Source of the DNA: UBA5314 sp039679855
GTDB taxonomy: Bacteria; Bacillota; Syntrophomonadia; Syntrophomonadales; Syntrophomonadaceae
DNA length: 13,856 nt
Reading direction: 5' to 3'
NCBI GenBank assembly: GCA_039679855.1
Contig: JBDKUE010000009.1
Coordinates: 1-13,856, forward strand
Shown here: piece after piece, positions 1-7,281 of the stretch
Numbering within the stretch: the stretch's first letter is position 1
Layout: every line of letters begins with the position of its first letter
The notes under the pieces: generated by a model
Database searches by the model: none
Told to the model about the DNA's origin: nothing
Seen by the model: the letters and a program-made list of their open reading frames with translations, nothing else
Made by a program: the position numbers and the translations under genes

Positions 1-589
1 TTTCGGCTTCTACTTCAATCTTGATGGTATGGGGAATTCTCTGGCGAAGGAGATCAACCGCCGGGCCTATGCCGCCGGCCGCCTTGATGTGATTGTCCTT
101 GATCATTGCTCCGTCATACAGGCCAAAGCGGTGGTTGCGCCCCCCGCCTACTCGAACCGCGTATTTTTCCAGAACCCGCAGACCGGGGGTGGTTTTGCGG
201 GTGTCCAACAAGCTGGCTTTATACGGCTCAATCAACAAACTGAGCTGCCTGGTGCGGGTGGCTATTCCGGAAAGGCGTTGCAGAAAATTCAGAGCCACCC
301 TTTCGCCTCCCAGCAGGTCGAGGGTCGGTCCCTCAACTTGGGCAATAGCGTCGCCCGGCTTTACCTGGCTGCCTTCTTCAATATCCTTCAGAAATTTTAT
401 GGTGGGATTCAAGTGCTTAAATACCGCTCCACACACGTCCAGTCCTGCAATAACGCCAGTTCCTTTAGCTGTGAACAGGCCGCGGGAACGGTGGTCCGGT
501 GAGACCAGATTGGCAGTGGTTATATCCTGGTGGCCCAGGTCTTCCTCCAGGGCTCGCTTTATCAGATCCTTCAATCCATGATAAATCAT
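1..589 (-). CDS. nadC: Nicotinate-nucleotide pyrophosphorylase (quinolinate phosphoribosyltransferase), 3'-truncated by window edge
   Basis: NadC converts quinolinate and PRPP to nicotinate mononucleotide, CO2 and pyrophosphate, the step after NadB/NadA in de novo NAD synthesis in the cytosol. The first 196 residues are visible out of the roughly 280 usual for the family; the rest lies beyond base 1. Recognisable family blocks are GLFTAKGTGVIAGL near residues 37-50, ERVALNFLQRLSGIATRT near 96-113, LDTRKTTPGLR at 128-138 (substrate-binding Arg and Lys), VGGGRNHRFGLYDGAMIKDN at 147-166, and the start of the following KIEVE strand. The ATG start is preceded by GGAGG at 595-599 with suitable spacing. 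The gene follows the polysaccharide deacetylase gene by 23 nt, so the two are probably co-transcribed with nadB. The identification is secure; the C-terminal third cannot be assessed. Confidence 0.95.
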   Translation of the reverse strand, partial: MIYHGLKDLIKRALEEDLGHQDITTANLVSPDHRSRGLFTAKGTGVIAGLDVCGAVFKHLNPTIKFLKDIEEGSQVKPGDAIAQVEGPTLDLLGGERVALNFLQRLSGIATRTRQLSLLIEPYKASLLDTRKTTPGLRVLEKYAVRVGGGRNHRFGLYDGAMIKDNHIKAAGGIGPAVDLLRQRIPHTIKIEVEAE

Positions 590-612
590 ATCCGCCTCCA
601 TTTAGCCCCTCT

Positions 613-1782
613 CTAGTTAATACTTTTGGCAAAGGCTTTAAGGCTCATCCCACGCGGCACCCTGACCCGGGGCATCTGGTATATATCGCTGTTAATGGAG
701 GTCTTGCCCTGCACGGTGGTAACCGCGGTCAGATAACCGGCTTCTTTGACCGTTTCGGATACCGCACTATTATAGCTTCCCCCGGGATAGCAAAATACCT
801 CGCAGGGCACCTGAAGCTGTTCTTCTATAATTTTTTTGGATGCGAAGATTTCGTCAGTATATACATCTTTACTTTGTTTGGCCAGCCAGTGGTGGTTTTT
901 GGTGTGGCTGCCTATTTCCATCCACCCGGCATATAATTCTTTGCTTTGTTCCCAGTTAAGATACCACCCATCCTCCATTAGCCCAGTAATGATAAAAACC
1001 GTGGCTGGGAAACGATAGGTCCTTAGAACCGGGTAGGCCTTGGAGAAGAAAGTCTCATAACCGTCGTCAAAAGTGATCACTATAGTTTTATCCATTGGTT
1101 CACCGTTATACATCTTTCTAACCGCATCAGAAAGGCTTAAAACACGGAAGTTGTGTTCTTTTAAGTAAGTCATCTGTTCATAAAATTCACTGTCCCTGAC
1201 ATATAGACTGTTTGGTCCATCCCCCAATTGATGATACATGAGAATCGGTACATATTGCACATCACTGCGTTTCTCGGCAGTGGTTGGGGCGGGTTTGTAA
1301 TCGCGGGTTGTTATGTACAAGGTCTTGGCGGCTTCGTTCCAGGATGACTGCAATTCCAGAGATTCTTCGATAAGGCTTAAGGGCAATAGCGTCTCACCGT
1401 CTACCAGCATAGGAGCAGCTTGGAGAGTTATCGCCTGATTGTTGACTTCGGCCTTTTCCGAACATATAGTCGCTTTTATGGTCTGTTCTTTATATGTAAC
1501 AATTATACTTTTATCTTTGGCGTTCCAATTCAATGCCGCCCCGGACGCTTGAGCAATGGCGCGTATCGGAACCAGGGGTTGATTGTTTATTATCCGGGTG
1601 CCTGAAAAGGCCGGTTGATCGTTTACCGCCACCCGGATAAATTTAGCCGAGCCGTAATCTCTGGTTGCAGCGACAGCCTCTGATTTGTTCAACGCCATAT
1701 TGGAACTGGCTGAATAGAATACCCCGGCTGCGGCAACCAGCACAACTACAATTAACGGCCATACCTTTTCAACAGCTTTCAC
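613..1782 (-). CDS. Membrane-anchored polysaccharide deacetylase with N-terminal copper-amine-oxidase-like domain
   Basis: This is a NodB-type carbohydrate esterase (CE4), expected to remove N-acetyl groups from an extracellular polysaccharide or peptidoglycan. Numbered from the upstream GTG at 1797, it has a hydrophobic signal/anchor segment at about residues 13-30, a copper-amine-oxidase N-terminal-like domain at about 52-165 (FIRVAVND, PLVPIRAIAQASGA, TLLPLSLIEE, the repeat style seen in Firmicute wall proteins), then the deacetylase domain from about 182 to the end. Catalytic motifs are present: TFDDGY with Asp244/Asp245, SHTKNH with metal ligands His298 and His302, and FCYPGG at 335-340. 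I chose the GTG at 1780-1782 because GGAGGT lies 7 nt upstream; a GTG at 1797 would put that same ribosome site inside the gene. The gene sits between nadB and nadC although it has no obvious role in NAD synthesis. The substrate is unknown. Confidence 0.9.
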   Translation of the reverse strand: MKAVEKVWPLIVVVLVAAAGVFYSASSNMALNKSEAVAATRDYGSAKFIRVAVNDQPAFSGTRIINNQPLVPIRAIAQASGAALNWNAKDKSIIVTYKEQTIKATICSEKAEVNNQAITLQAAPMLVDGETLLPLSLIEESLELQSSWNEAAKTLYITTRDYKPAPTTAEKRSDVQYVPILMYHQLGDGPNSLYVRDSEFYEQMTYLKEHNFRVLSLSDAVRKMYNGEPMDKTIVITFDDGYETFFSKAYPVLRTYRFPATVFIITGLMEDGWYLNWEQSKELYAGWMEIGSHTKNHHWLAKQSKDVYTDEIFASKKIIEEQLQVPCEVFCYPGGSYNSAVSETVKEAGYLTAVTTVQGKTSINSDIYQMPRVRVPRGMSLKAFAKSIN

Positions 1783-1789
1783 CTGTGAT

Positions 1790-1795
1790 ACCTCC
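1790..1795 (-). promoter_or_regulatory. Ribosome binding site that decides the deacetylase start
   Basis: GGAGGT on the minus strand lies 7 nt before the GTG at 1782-1780. The in-frame GTG at 1797-1795 overlaps this site and has no comparable site of its own. This supports a protein five residues shorter than the longest reading frame. Confidence 0.7.
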
Positions 1796-1802
1796 ACCTA
1801 TT

Positions 1803-1899
1803 TAGTACGCTGTTAACCCTAATTCTGTATATTATTGTCGGGTAAATTTTCGCCTGGCGGCGTTGTCGCCAACCCAGAATTAGGATTAACAAAGTACTA
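1803..1899. repeat. 25-bp inverted repeat (MITE-like or RNA stem) between nadB and the deacetylase gene
   Basis: The arms at 1803-1827 and 1875-1899 match as inverted repeats at 22 of 25 positions and are separated by 47 bp. Each arm starts at its outer end with TAGTAC. In the minus-strand transcript two of the three mismatches become G-U wobbles, so the RNA stem would have a single true mismatch. The interior has a smaller hairpin, GGCG-ACAA-CGCC. The outer end of one arm supplies the TAG stop of nadB. No U-tract follows, so it does not look like an intrinsic terminator. It could be a small non-autonomous mobile element or an RNA processing or stability structure; only one copy is in this window. 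Confidence 0.65.
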
Positions 1900-3495
1900 G
1901 CAATTTGTAAATGATAAATGCTTGGCCCAGCGCACGTCATCGCGGTTGGGATAGTCGGAGCGATAATGGGCCCCCCGGCTTTCCTGGCGCCACAGGGATG
2001 CCTGTACAATAATCCGGGCCACGGTCAGCATATTCAATACTTCATAATATTCCAGGACATCTTGTCCGGTTGACAAACAATTGTAAATATTTTCTAATTC
2101 TCCATTGGCCGCTTTCAATCCTTCTTCATTTCTAATAATTCCCACATCGTCCCACATGATGCTCTGAATCTTGGCTTTAGCCGTTCCGGGATCCATATTA
2201 CCCCGGGCCTGGTATACTGAACTGCTGTCATAGCCGTCAACTATTTCATCGCGGCTGGCCGGGCGGCGGTACAGTATCTCCTCCGCCTTGTATAATATCC
2301 TCTGGCCAAAGACAATGCCCTCCAGCAGGGAATTACTGGCCAGACGGTTGGCTCCATGCACACCGGTGCAGGCCGCCTCGCCGCAGGTATACAGCCCGTT
2401 AATCCCGGTTTCGCCATAGGTGTTGGTCGCTATTCCTCCCATGGTGAAATGGGCGGTCGGTGAAACCGGAACCATATCTTTTTCCAGGTCTATTCCGCTC
2501 TGTAAACAAGTGCGGTATATATTGGGAAAACGCTCCCGGACGTTATCAATCCGGCTCATATCTAGGTAGACGAATTCATCTCCCGACAGGTGCATTTCAT
2601 TGACAATGGCCCTTGACACCACGTCCCGCGGTGCCAGTTCTTCCAGGGCATGGTAGCGGGGCATAAACCTCTCCCCCCGGCTGTTGTATAGCCAGGCCCC
2701 GTCCCCCCGAACGGCTTCGGAAATGAGAAAGCGCTGGGTCTGCCGGCCGAATAAAACCGTGGGGTGGAATTGGATAAACTCCATGTCCCGCAGCTGGCAG
2801 CCCACCCGGAAGGCGGCGGCCATTCCGTCACCGGTGGCCACGCTGGGATTGGTGGTAAACTTGTATAATTGCCCGGCTCCGCCGGTTGCGATGATCACCG
2901 TTTTAGCGCTGTATATCAGGTGCTTTTGCTTAACTTTATCATAGACCAGGGCGCCCAGGCATTCCTGCTGGTAGGCATCGGTCAGCACGTCTACCAGGAA
3001 CTGGTCTTCCATCAGTTCGATATCGGGATGGGCTTCACAGCGGGCCACCAGGGCAGCCCGGATGGCCTCTCCGGTGGCATCGGCCGCATGCAGAATGCGG
3101 GCCCGGCTGTGGGCTCCTTCCCGGTGCAGATCGATGGTACCGTTCTTGGTGTCAAAGCTGGCTCCCATGGTAATAAGCTCGCGGACCCGGGACGGGCCCT
3201 CCCGGACCAGGACATCCACCGCGTCTATGTCGCACAGGCCGGCCCCAGCTTCCAGGGTGTCTTCCAGGTGCAGGAAAGGCGAATCCTCCTCGTGCATAGC
3301 TGCGGCTATACCCCCCTGGGCCAGCCCGGTATTGGAGTCCTTCATGGTCTTCTTGACCAGTACCGTCACCCGCCCGTAACGGGCGGCTTTTAAGGCAGTA
3401 AAAAGCCCGGCGATTCCTCCTCCGATAATCAGGAAGTCAACCGTGCTGAAACAGAGGTCTTCAATTGGCGGGCCGATATGCCTGGTAATATCCAT
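1897..3495 (-). CDS. nadB: L-aspartate oxidase
   Basis: NadB is a cytosolic flavoprotein that oxidises L-aspartate to iminoaspartate, the first step of de novo NAD synthesis; in anaerobes fumarate is the likely electron acceptor. The 532 residues match the usual family length. The FAD-binding dinucleotide motif GGGIAG is at 25-30, followed by TGLAQGGIAAA at 56-66, HREGAHSRARILHA at 124-137, IIATGGAGQLY near 201-211, and CGEAACTGVHGANRLASNSL at 371-390. The active-site residues expected from the E. coli enzyme appear as His244 (QFHPT), Arg290 (APRD) and His349 (TAHFTMGG). The ATG start has only a weak AAAAAG-type ribosome site. The gene begins after the panD terminator and probably has its own promoter. 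It is followed by the deacetylase gene and nadC. nadA is not in the window. Confidence 0.97.
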   Translation of the reverse strand: MDITRHIGPPIEDLCFSTVDFLIIGGGIAGLFTALKAARYGRVTVLVKKTMKDSNTGLAQGGIAAAMHEEDSPFLHLEDTLEAGAGLCDIDAVDVLVREGPSRVRELITMGASFDTKNGTIDLHREGAHSRARILHAADATGEAIRAALVARCEAHPDIELMEDQFLVDVLTDAYQQECLGALVYDKVKQKHLIYSAKTVIIATGGAGQLYKFTTNPSVATGDGMAAAFRVGCQLRDMEFIQFHPTVLFGRQTQRFLISEAVRGDGAWLYNSRGERFMPRYHALEELAPRDVVSRAIVNEMHLSGDEFVYLDMSRIDNVRERFPNIYRTCLQSGIDLEKDMVPVSPTAHFTMGGIATNTYGETGINGLYTCGEAACTGVHGANRLASNSLLEGIVFGQRILYKAEEILYRRPASRDEIVDGYDSSSVYQARGNMDPGTAKAKIQSIMWDDVGIIRNEEGLKAANGELENIYNCLSTGQDVLEYYEVLNMLTVARIIVQASLWRQESRGAHYRSDYPNRDDVRWAKHLSFTNC

Positions 3496-3540
3496 TCTTT
3501 TTACCGTTTAACAGCGCCCTCATATGTATGAAAAAAGGCG

Positions 3541-3569
3541 TTGATACCTTAAAATTTACTAAATTACAA
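3541..3569 (-). promoter_or_regulatory. Possible promoter for nadB
   Basis: On the minus strand TTGTAA (3564-3569) and TATCAA (3541-3546) are separated by 17 bp, each matching 4 of 6 bases of the sigma-A consensus. They lie just downstream of the panD terminator and about 45 nt before the nadB ATG. The position fits the need for a fresh promoter, but the match is modest. I could not recognise an operator for a nicotinate-responsive repressor here. Confidence 0.3.
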
Positions 3570-3572
3570 AAC

Positions 3573-3619
3573 AAAAGAGGCAGGCAGCAAGAATCAATAC
3601 AGTGCTCCCCGCCTCTTTT
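3573..3619 (-). terminator. Intrinsic terminator after panD
   Basis: On the minus strand AAAAGAGGC pairs with GCCTCTTTT (9 bp). The stem continues inward through a G-U pair, GG/CC, one G-G mismatch and AGCA/TGCT, closing on a 13-nt loop, and is followed by a T-rich run (CTTTTGTTTT). It begins 7 nt after the panD stop. It should end the pantothenate transcript and separate it from nadB. Confidence 0.85.
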
Positions 3620-3626
3620 ATAACTT

Positions 3627-3998
3627 CTATTGGTAGCTTCCCTTACAGGTCTTTTCCACCTGGTTCCGGCCATTGACGAAAACCAGGGCGGGCTGATGAG
3701 TCTTTAGCTCCTCAGCATCCAAAAGAGCATAAGTCAAGATGATAACTATGTCCCCTTTGGTTACCAAACGTGCAGCAGCGCCATTCAAGCAGATAACACC
3801 CGAACCCCGCGCCCCTTCAATCACGTAGGTCTCAAACCGGGCTCCGTTATTGTTGTTTACAATGGTAACCTTTTCGTTCTCCACTATGTTGGCAGCTTCC
3901 ATAAGAGCTGCATCAATGGTAATACTCCCCACATAGTTGAGATCGGCTTCGGTGACCGTTGCCCGGTGAATCTTGGACTTCAGCATGTAACGAAGCAT
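3627..3998 (-). CDS. panD: Aspartate 1-decarboxylase proenzyme
   Basis: PanD decarboxylates L-aspartate to beta-alanine, which PanC joins to pantoate. It is made as a proenzyme that cleaves itself before a serine to create a pyruvoyl group. The cleavage site is visible as Gly24-Ser25 in NYVGSITIDA. Other conserved residues are Lys9 and His11 (KIHRATVTEADL), Arg54 and Tyr58 (GARFETYVI), and the GVICLNGAAARLVTKGDIVI segment. The length of 123 residues is normal. The ATG is preceded by GGAGGT located in the end of panC, whose stop is only 5 nt upstream, so the two are translationally close and co-transcribed. A strong terminator follows, making this the last gene of the pantothenate run. Confidence 0.97.
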   Translation of the reverse strand: MLRYMLKSKIHRATVTEADLNYVGSITIDAALMEAANIVENEKVTIVNNNNGARFETYVIEGARGSGVICLNGAAARLVTKGDIVIILTYALLDAEELKTHQPALVFVNGRNQVEKTCKGSYQ

Positions 3999-4003
3999 GC
4001 CCT

Positions 4004-4852
4004 TTACACCTCCACTAACCGGTTGTCGATGAGCCGGGTGCCGCCAAATTTAACTGCTACGGCCATCAACACTCTCCCCTTAATCAAATCCAGATTAGAA
4101 AGATCCTCGGCACTATATATTTCGGCATAATCTATCTCGGCCAGAGGACTGCTTTCAATGGTTTCCACTAATAATTTTTTTACTACAGCCAGGTCCCTTT
4201 CCCCTGCCAATATGGCCTGCTCCGCTTTTTGCAGAGCCTGGTTCAAGACCAGAGCCTGTTGGCGCTGCTCGGCGTCCAGATAGACATTTCGGGAACTCAT
4301 GGCCAGGCCATCGGGTTCCCGAACAATAGGCACACGAACTATGGTAATGGGGAAGTTCAATTCCCTGGCCATTTTTTCAATAATCATGACCTGTTGCGCG
4401 TCTTTCTGCCCGAAAAACGCCGCATCCGGCTGGCAGATCAAGAACAGCTTGCTGACCACCGTAGCCACACCTCGAAAATGGCCGGGCCGCGACGCTCCGC
4501 AAAGCTTTCCGGTAATCTCGCCGAAGACTTCCACAAAGGTATCATATCCTGCCGGGTACATATCTGGAGCTTCCGGGGCAAATATCACATCCGCCCGGGT
4601 GGTTTCCAGCAGTTCCTTATCCTTGGCCAGGTCGCGGGGATAGCGTTCAAAGTCCTCCCCTACGCCAAACTGGGTGGGATTCACGAAAATGCTGACCACC
4701 ACCGCATCGCACTGCCGGCAGGCCTCTTTGACCAGAGCCAGGTGGCCTTCATGCAGGTACCCCATAGTCGGAACCAGACCAACCCGTTTGCCCTTCATTT
4801 TTTGCTCCAGACACCATTCCTGAGTTTGTTTAATGGTATGGAATACCTGCAT
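4004..4852 (-). CDS. panC: Pantothenate synthetase (pantoate--beta-alanine ligase)
   Basis: PanC joins pantoate and beta-alanine using ATP through a pantoyl-adenylate intermediate, giving pantothenate, the precursor of coenzyme A. The nucleotidyltransferase signature is clear: PTMGYLHEGH at residues 28-37, with the HIGH-type His34 and His37; FVNPTQFGVGEDFERYPRD at 56-74 for pantoate binding; FFGQKDAQQ at 146-154; and the KMSKS-like loop DGLAMSSRN at 181-189. Its 282 residues are typical. The ATG has an AAGGGG ribosome site and lies 14 nt after panB. panD follows after 5 nt. Context and motifs agree fully. Confidence 0.97.
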   Translation of the reverse strand: MQVFHTIKQTQEWCLEQKMKGKRVGLVPTMGYLHEGHLALVKEACRQCDAVVVSIFVNPTQFGVGEDFERYPRDLAKDKELLETTRADVIFAPEAPDMYPAGYDTFVEVFGEITGKLCGASRPGHFRGVATVVSKLFLICQPDAAFFGQKDAQQVMIIEKMARELNFPITIVRVPIVREPDGLAMSSRNVYLDAEQRQQALVLNQALQKAEQAILAGERDLAVVKKLLVETIESSPLAEIDYAEIYSAEDLSNLDLIKGRVLMAVAVKFGGTRLIDNRLVEV

Positions 4853-4866
4853 AACATACCCCTTAA

Positions 4867-5694
4867 CTAATAAATTCTTTCTAGAACTTCTTCACTCATT
4901 CCAAAGCCATGCTCTTCCCCGGGGAAAGAGCCTTCTTCAACCTCTTTTTTATATTGCTTAAAGGCTTCCATGATCAAAGGCTGAAGGTTGGCGTACTTCT
5001 TGGCAAATTTGGGAGTAAAACCACCGTAGATTCCCAGCAGATCGTTCACCACCAGAACCTGCCCGTCGCAGTAGTGACCCGCCCCGATCCCAATAGTGGG
5101 AACGCTTACCTCCTCGGTAATGCGTTTAGCCAGGAGCGTCGGCACCATCTCCAAAACAATGGAAAATACCCCGGCTTTGTCCAATGCTTTGGCGTCTTCT
5201 ATAATTTTGTTAGCGGTTTCCAGGTCTTTGCCTTGAACCTTATATCCGCCAAACTTATGAACGGATTGGGGAGTAAATCCAAGGTGTCCCATAACCGGAA
5301 TCTGTGCGTCCAAAATGGCCTTGATAGTGTCAACCCTTTCTATTCCACCTTCAATTTTGACGGTTTGCGCACCACCCTCTTGAATAAAACGACCGGCATT
5401 GCGCACCGCTTCACTGGTAGAAATATGGTAGGATAAAAAAGGCATATCCCCTACTACCATCGCATTTTTAGCCGCTCTGGATACGGCTTTGGTGTGGTGG
5501 ATCATATCCTCCATGGTCACTGAAAGACTGTTTTCATATCCCAGCACCGCATTCCCAAGGGAATCTCCCACCAGTATTATATCAATACCAGCTTCATCCG
5601 CCATGTGAGCCGTAGGGTAATCATAAGATGTCAGCATACTAAATTTGCGTTTATTCTTCAAATCCTTAATAACGGAGGTCGTAACTCTAGCCAT
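4867..5694 (-). CDS. panB: 3-methyl-2-oxobutanoate hydroxymethyltransferase (ketopantoate hydroxymethyltransferase)
   Basis: PanB transfers a hydroxymethyl group from 5,10-methylene-tetrahydrofolate to alpha-ketoisovalerate, making ketopantoate. It is a metal-dependent TIM-barrel enzyme of the usual length (275 residues). Visible motifs are SYDYPTAHMADEAGID at 23-38, VGDSLGN with Asp44, VVGDMPFLSY with Asp83, KIEGG with Lys113 and Glu115, GHLGFTPQ at 135-142, LEMVP with the catalytic Glu182, and GIGAGHYCDGQVLV near 202-215. The ATG is preceded by GGAGAG. A possible promoter lies between it and the DUF2520 gene upstream. Its folate cofactor gives a metabolic reason for the fol genes lying upstream. 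Confidence 0.97.
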   Translation of the reverse strand: MARVTTSVIKDLKNKRKFSMLTSYDYPTAHMADEAGIDIILVGDSLGNAVLGYENSLSVTMEDMIHHTKAVSRAAKNAMVVGDMPFLSYHISTSEAVRNAGRFIQEGGAQTVKIEGGIERVDTIKAILDAQIPVMGHLGFTPQSVHKFGGYKVQGKDLETANKIIEDAKALDKAGVFSIVLEMVPTLLAKRITEEVSVPTIGIGAGHYCDGQVLVVNDLLGIYGGFTPKFAKKYANLQPLIMEAFKQYKKEVEEGSFPGEEHGFGMSEEVLERIY

Positions 5695-5717
5695 TATGTC
5701 ACTCTCCTTCGGTTGGC

Positions 5718-5746
5718 ATTTTAATGAACATACATTTTTAAGTCAC
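5718..5746 (-). promoter_or_regulatory. Possible internal promoter for panBCD
   Basis: On the minus strand GTGACT (5741-5746, 4 of 6 to the -35 consensus) and TAAAAT (5718-5723, 5 of 6 to the -10 consensus) are separated by 17 bp. Transcription would start about 16 nt before the panB ATG, leaving just enough leader for the GGAG ribosome site. It would let panBCD be expressed apart from the folate genes. Confidence 0.4.
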
Positions 5747-5759
5747 GGGCTCTAACCAC

Positions 5760-6638
5760 TTAGCGGATCTCCTTTTCCAAAAGCTTTTCGAATTCCGCCT
5801 GTCTGGCCGGGTCAATCGTACCCTTGGCCCTGGCTATCCCGGCTGTCTCATAGCCGATGCTGCTATACAGCCTGAGGAGTTCGGGAGCCTGCTCCTTGAT
5901 CCGCTCCAGGTGGGTCTCTACCGTGGCCAGATCCCCTCTGGAGATAGGACCGGTAAGGGCTTTAGGTATCCCGATTTCCTGTATGTTGTTTACCGTACCG
6001 AGTATTAATGGCATTAACGCTTTTATGGCAACTGGCCCCGGCATACCGCTGGCTTCCAGGAGCTTTACCCCCAGGTCCACAACAGTAACCAGGTAGTTTG
6101 AAACGACACAAGCGCCCGCGTGGTAGAGGGGCTTGGCCTTTCGTTCAATGAAAAAGTATTCTCCTCCCAGGCTTTCTACAATGGTCATAGCCCGATCATG
6201 AGCTTCCTGGTCTCCCTCAATGCTAAAAACCGAACCGGGAAGATTTTGAATAGCCCGGTCCAGGCTGGCGAAGGATTGCAGCGGATGCACCGATAAGACC
6301 CTGGCCCCAAATGCTTTGGCCTGGTCCAGGATCTCCGAAGAATGCGCCCCACTCATATGGACTACGACCTGCTCGGGGAAAAAAGCCTGCTCAAGGGCAA
6401 GTTCGTCCACCACCTGCCGGATAGAACCATCCGCGGTCGTAATGAAAAGTATATCTGCCGAGCGAGAAACTTCTTTTGGTGTTGGGAAAGCGGTACAGCC
6501 TAACCGTTCCACCAGCGCCATAGTAGATTCAGGTTTAATGTCAAAAACACCCGTAACCTCAAAGCCTTTGCTGTGGAGTACCACTCCAACAGCCGTCCCA
6601 ACAACTCCCGCCCCAATAATGCCGATTCTTTCGTCCAT
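5760..6638 (-). CDS. Rossmann-like / DUF2520 protein, candidate ketopantoate reductase
   Basis: This 292-residue protein has an N-terminal NAD(P)-binding Rossmann fold: RIGIIGAGVVGTAVG with GAGVVG at 9-14 and acidic Asp33 after the second strand. A helical C-terminal domain of the DUF2520 type follows from about residue 140. Conserved-looking segments are HMSGAHSS near 94-101, VHPLQSFAS at 117-125, KAKPLYHAGACVVSNYL at 167-183 and LTGPISRGD at 228-236. The layout resembles 6-phosphogluconate-dehydrogenase-like reductases such as PanE and ProC, though the motifs are not PanE's. Lying directly before panB, with no panE in the window, it is a good candidate to reduce ketopantoate to pantoate. 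From memory, a non-PanE ketopantoate reductase called PanG exists in some bacteria; I cannot confirm that this protein belongs to it. The ATG has an AGGGGGG ribosome site. Fold is confident, reaction is inference. Confidence 0.85.
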   Translation of the reverse strand: MDERIGIIGAGVVGTAVGVVLHSKGFEVTGVFDIKPESTMALVERLGCTAFPTPKEVSRSADILFITTADGSIRQVVDELALEQAFFPEQVVVHMSGAHSSEILDQAKAFGARVLSVHPLQSFASLDRAIQNLPGSVFSIEGDQEAHDRAMTIVESLGGEYFFIERKAKPLYHAGACVVSNYLVTVVDLGVKLLEASGMPGPVAIKALMPLILGTVNNIQEIGIPKALTGPISRGDLATVETHLERIKEQAPELLRLYSSIGYETAGIARAKGTIDPARQAEFEKLLEKEIR

Positions 6639-6744
6639 ATCGTTCCCCCCTGGTATGAGGCTTTAATAAGCCATTTTACCGTCTTGGTCTTTTAAAAAGA
6701 TACAAGCGGGCTACATTGAAAGGAGTATCGGCGGGAGAATCCCC

Positions 6745-7236
6745 CTATAGTTTTTTTGTTGTGTTTCTTTCCCGGACTGGTACTCTAACCAACACCTCCC
6801 TGAGAGACGTTCCATCATCAGGAAACACAATTTCCGAATTGATTTCCTGAAGCGGAAGCAGGACAAACAACCTCTCACGCATGTGGGCATGAGGCACCTG
6901 CAGCTCTTCGCTGTGCAGTACTTCATTCCCGTACAATAGGATATCCATGTCTATATTCCTTGGGCCCCACTTCGCTACGCGTCGGCGGCCCATATTAATT
7001 TCAATAGTTTGTAATAGATGTAAAAGAGTAAGAGCGTCAAGCTCTGTTTCTACTTCAATCACCTGGTTTAAGAAGTCATCCTGGTCTGTTACTCCCCAGG
7101 GTTCACTCTGGTAAACGGAAGACACCCTGGTGATGCGCACTCCATCTGCGCGCTCCAGCATTTTTAAGGCTTTTTCCAGATTCGCCTTTTTATCACCTAG
7201 ATTTGACCCCAGGCCTACATATACTATCCGTTTCAT
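6745..7236 (-). CDS. folK: 2-amino-4-hydroxy-6-hydroxymethyldihydropteridine pyrophosphokinase
   Basis: FolK transfers pyrophosphate from ATP to 6-hydroxymethyl-dihydropterin, giving the substrate of FolP. The 163-residue protein shows the N-terminal YVGLGSNLGDK (6-16), SSVYQSEPWGVTDQDDFLNQ (39-58), the Arg-rich stretch MGRRRVAKW (82-90), and the family signature GPRNIDMDILLYG (91-103) with metal-binding Asp96 and Asp98, then VPHAHMRERLFVLLPL (114-129). The ATG is preceded by AAGGAT, a moderate ribosome site. The gene is 45 nt after folB and 106 nt before the DUF2520 gene; that gap has small hairpins but no convincing terminator, so read-through is likely. Confidence 0.97.
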   Translation of the reverse strand: MKRIVYVGLGSNLGDKKANLEKALKMLERADGVRITRVSSVYQSEPWGVTDQDDFLNQVIEVETELDALTLLHLLQTIEINMGRRRVAKWGPRNIDMDILLYGNEVLHSEELQVPHAHMRERLFVLLPLQEINSEIVFPDDGTSLREVLVRVPVRERNTTKKL

Positions 7237-7281
7237 GAGTTTATCCTTAAGTTAGCATATACTACTTTAATAGGGCAAGAA

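Noticed and set aside
2869..3393. Long plus-strand open frame (174 codons) opposite nadB
   Set aside because: It is a shadow of a confidently identified gene on the other strand in a GC-rich stretch, with no ribosome site or family likeness.
5760..6638. Calling the Rossmann protein panE
   Set aside because: Its C-terminal motifs are of the DUF2520 type and do not show the usual PanE pattern; the ketopantoate reductase role is kept only as a hypothesis.
6659..6672. Hairpin GGCTT-ATTA-AAGCC as a terminator between folK and the DUF2520 gene
   Set aside because: The stem is only 5 bp and no T-run follows on the minus strand.
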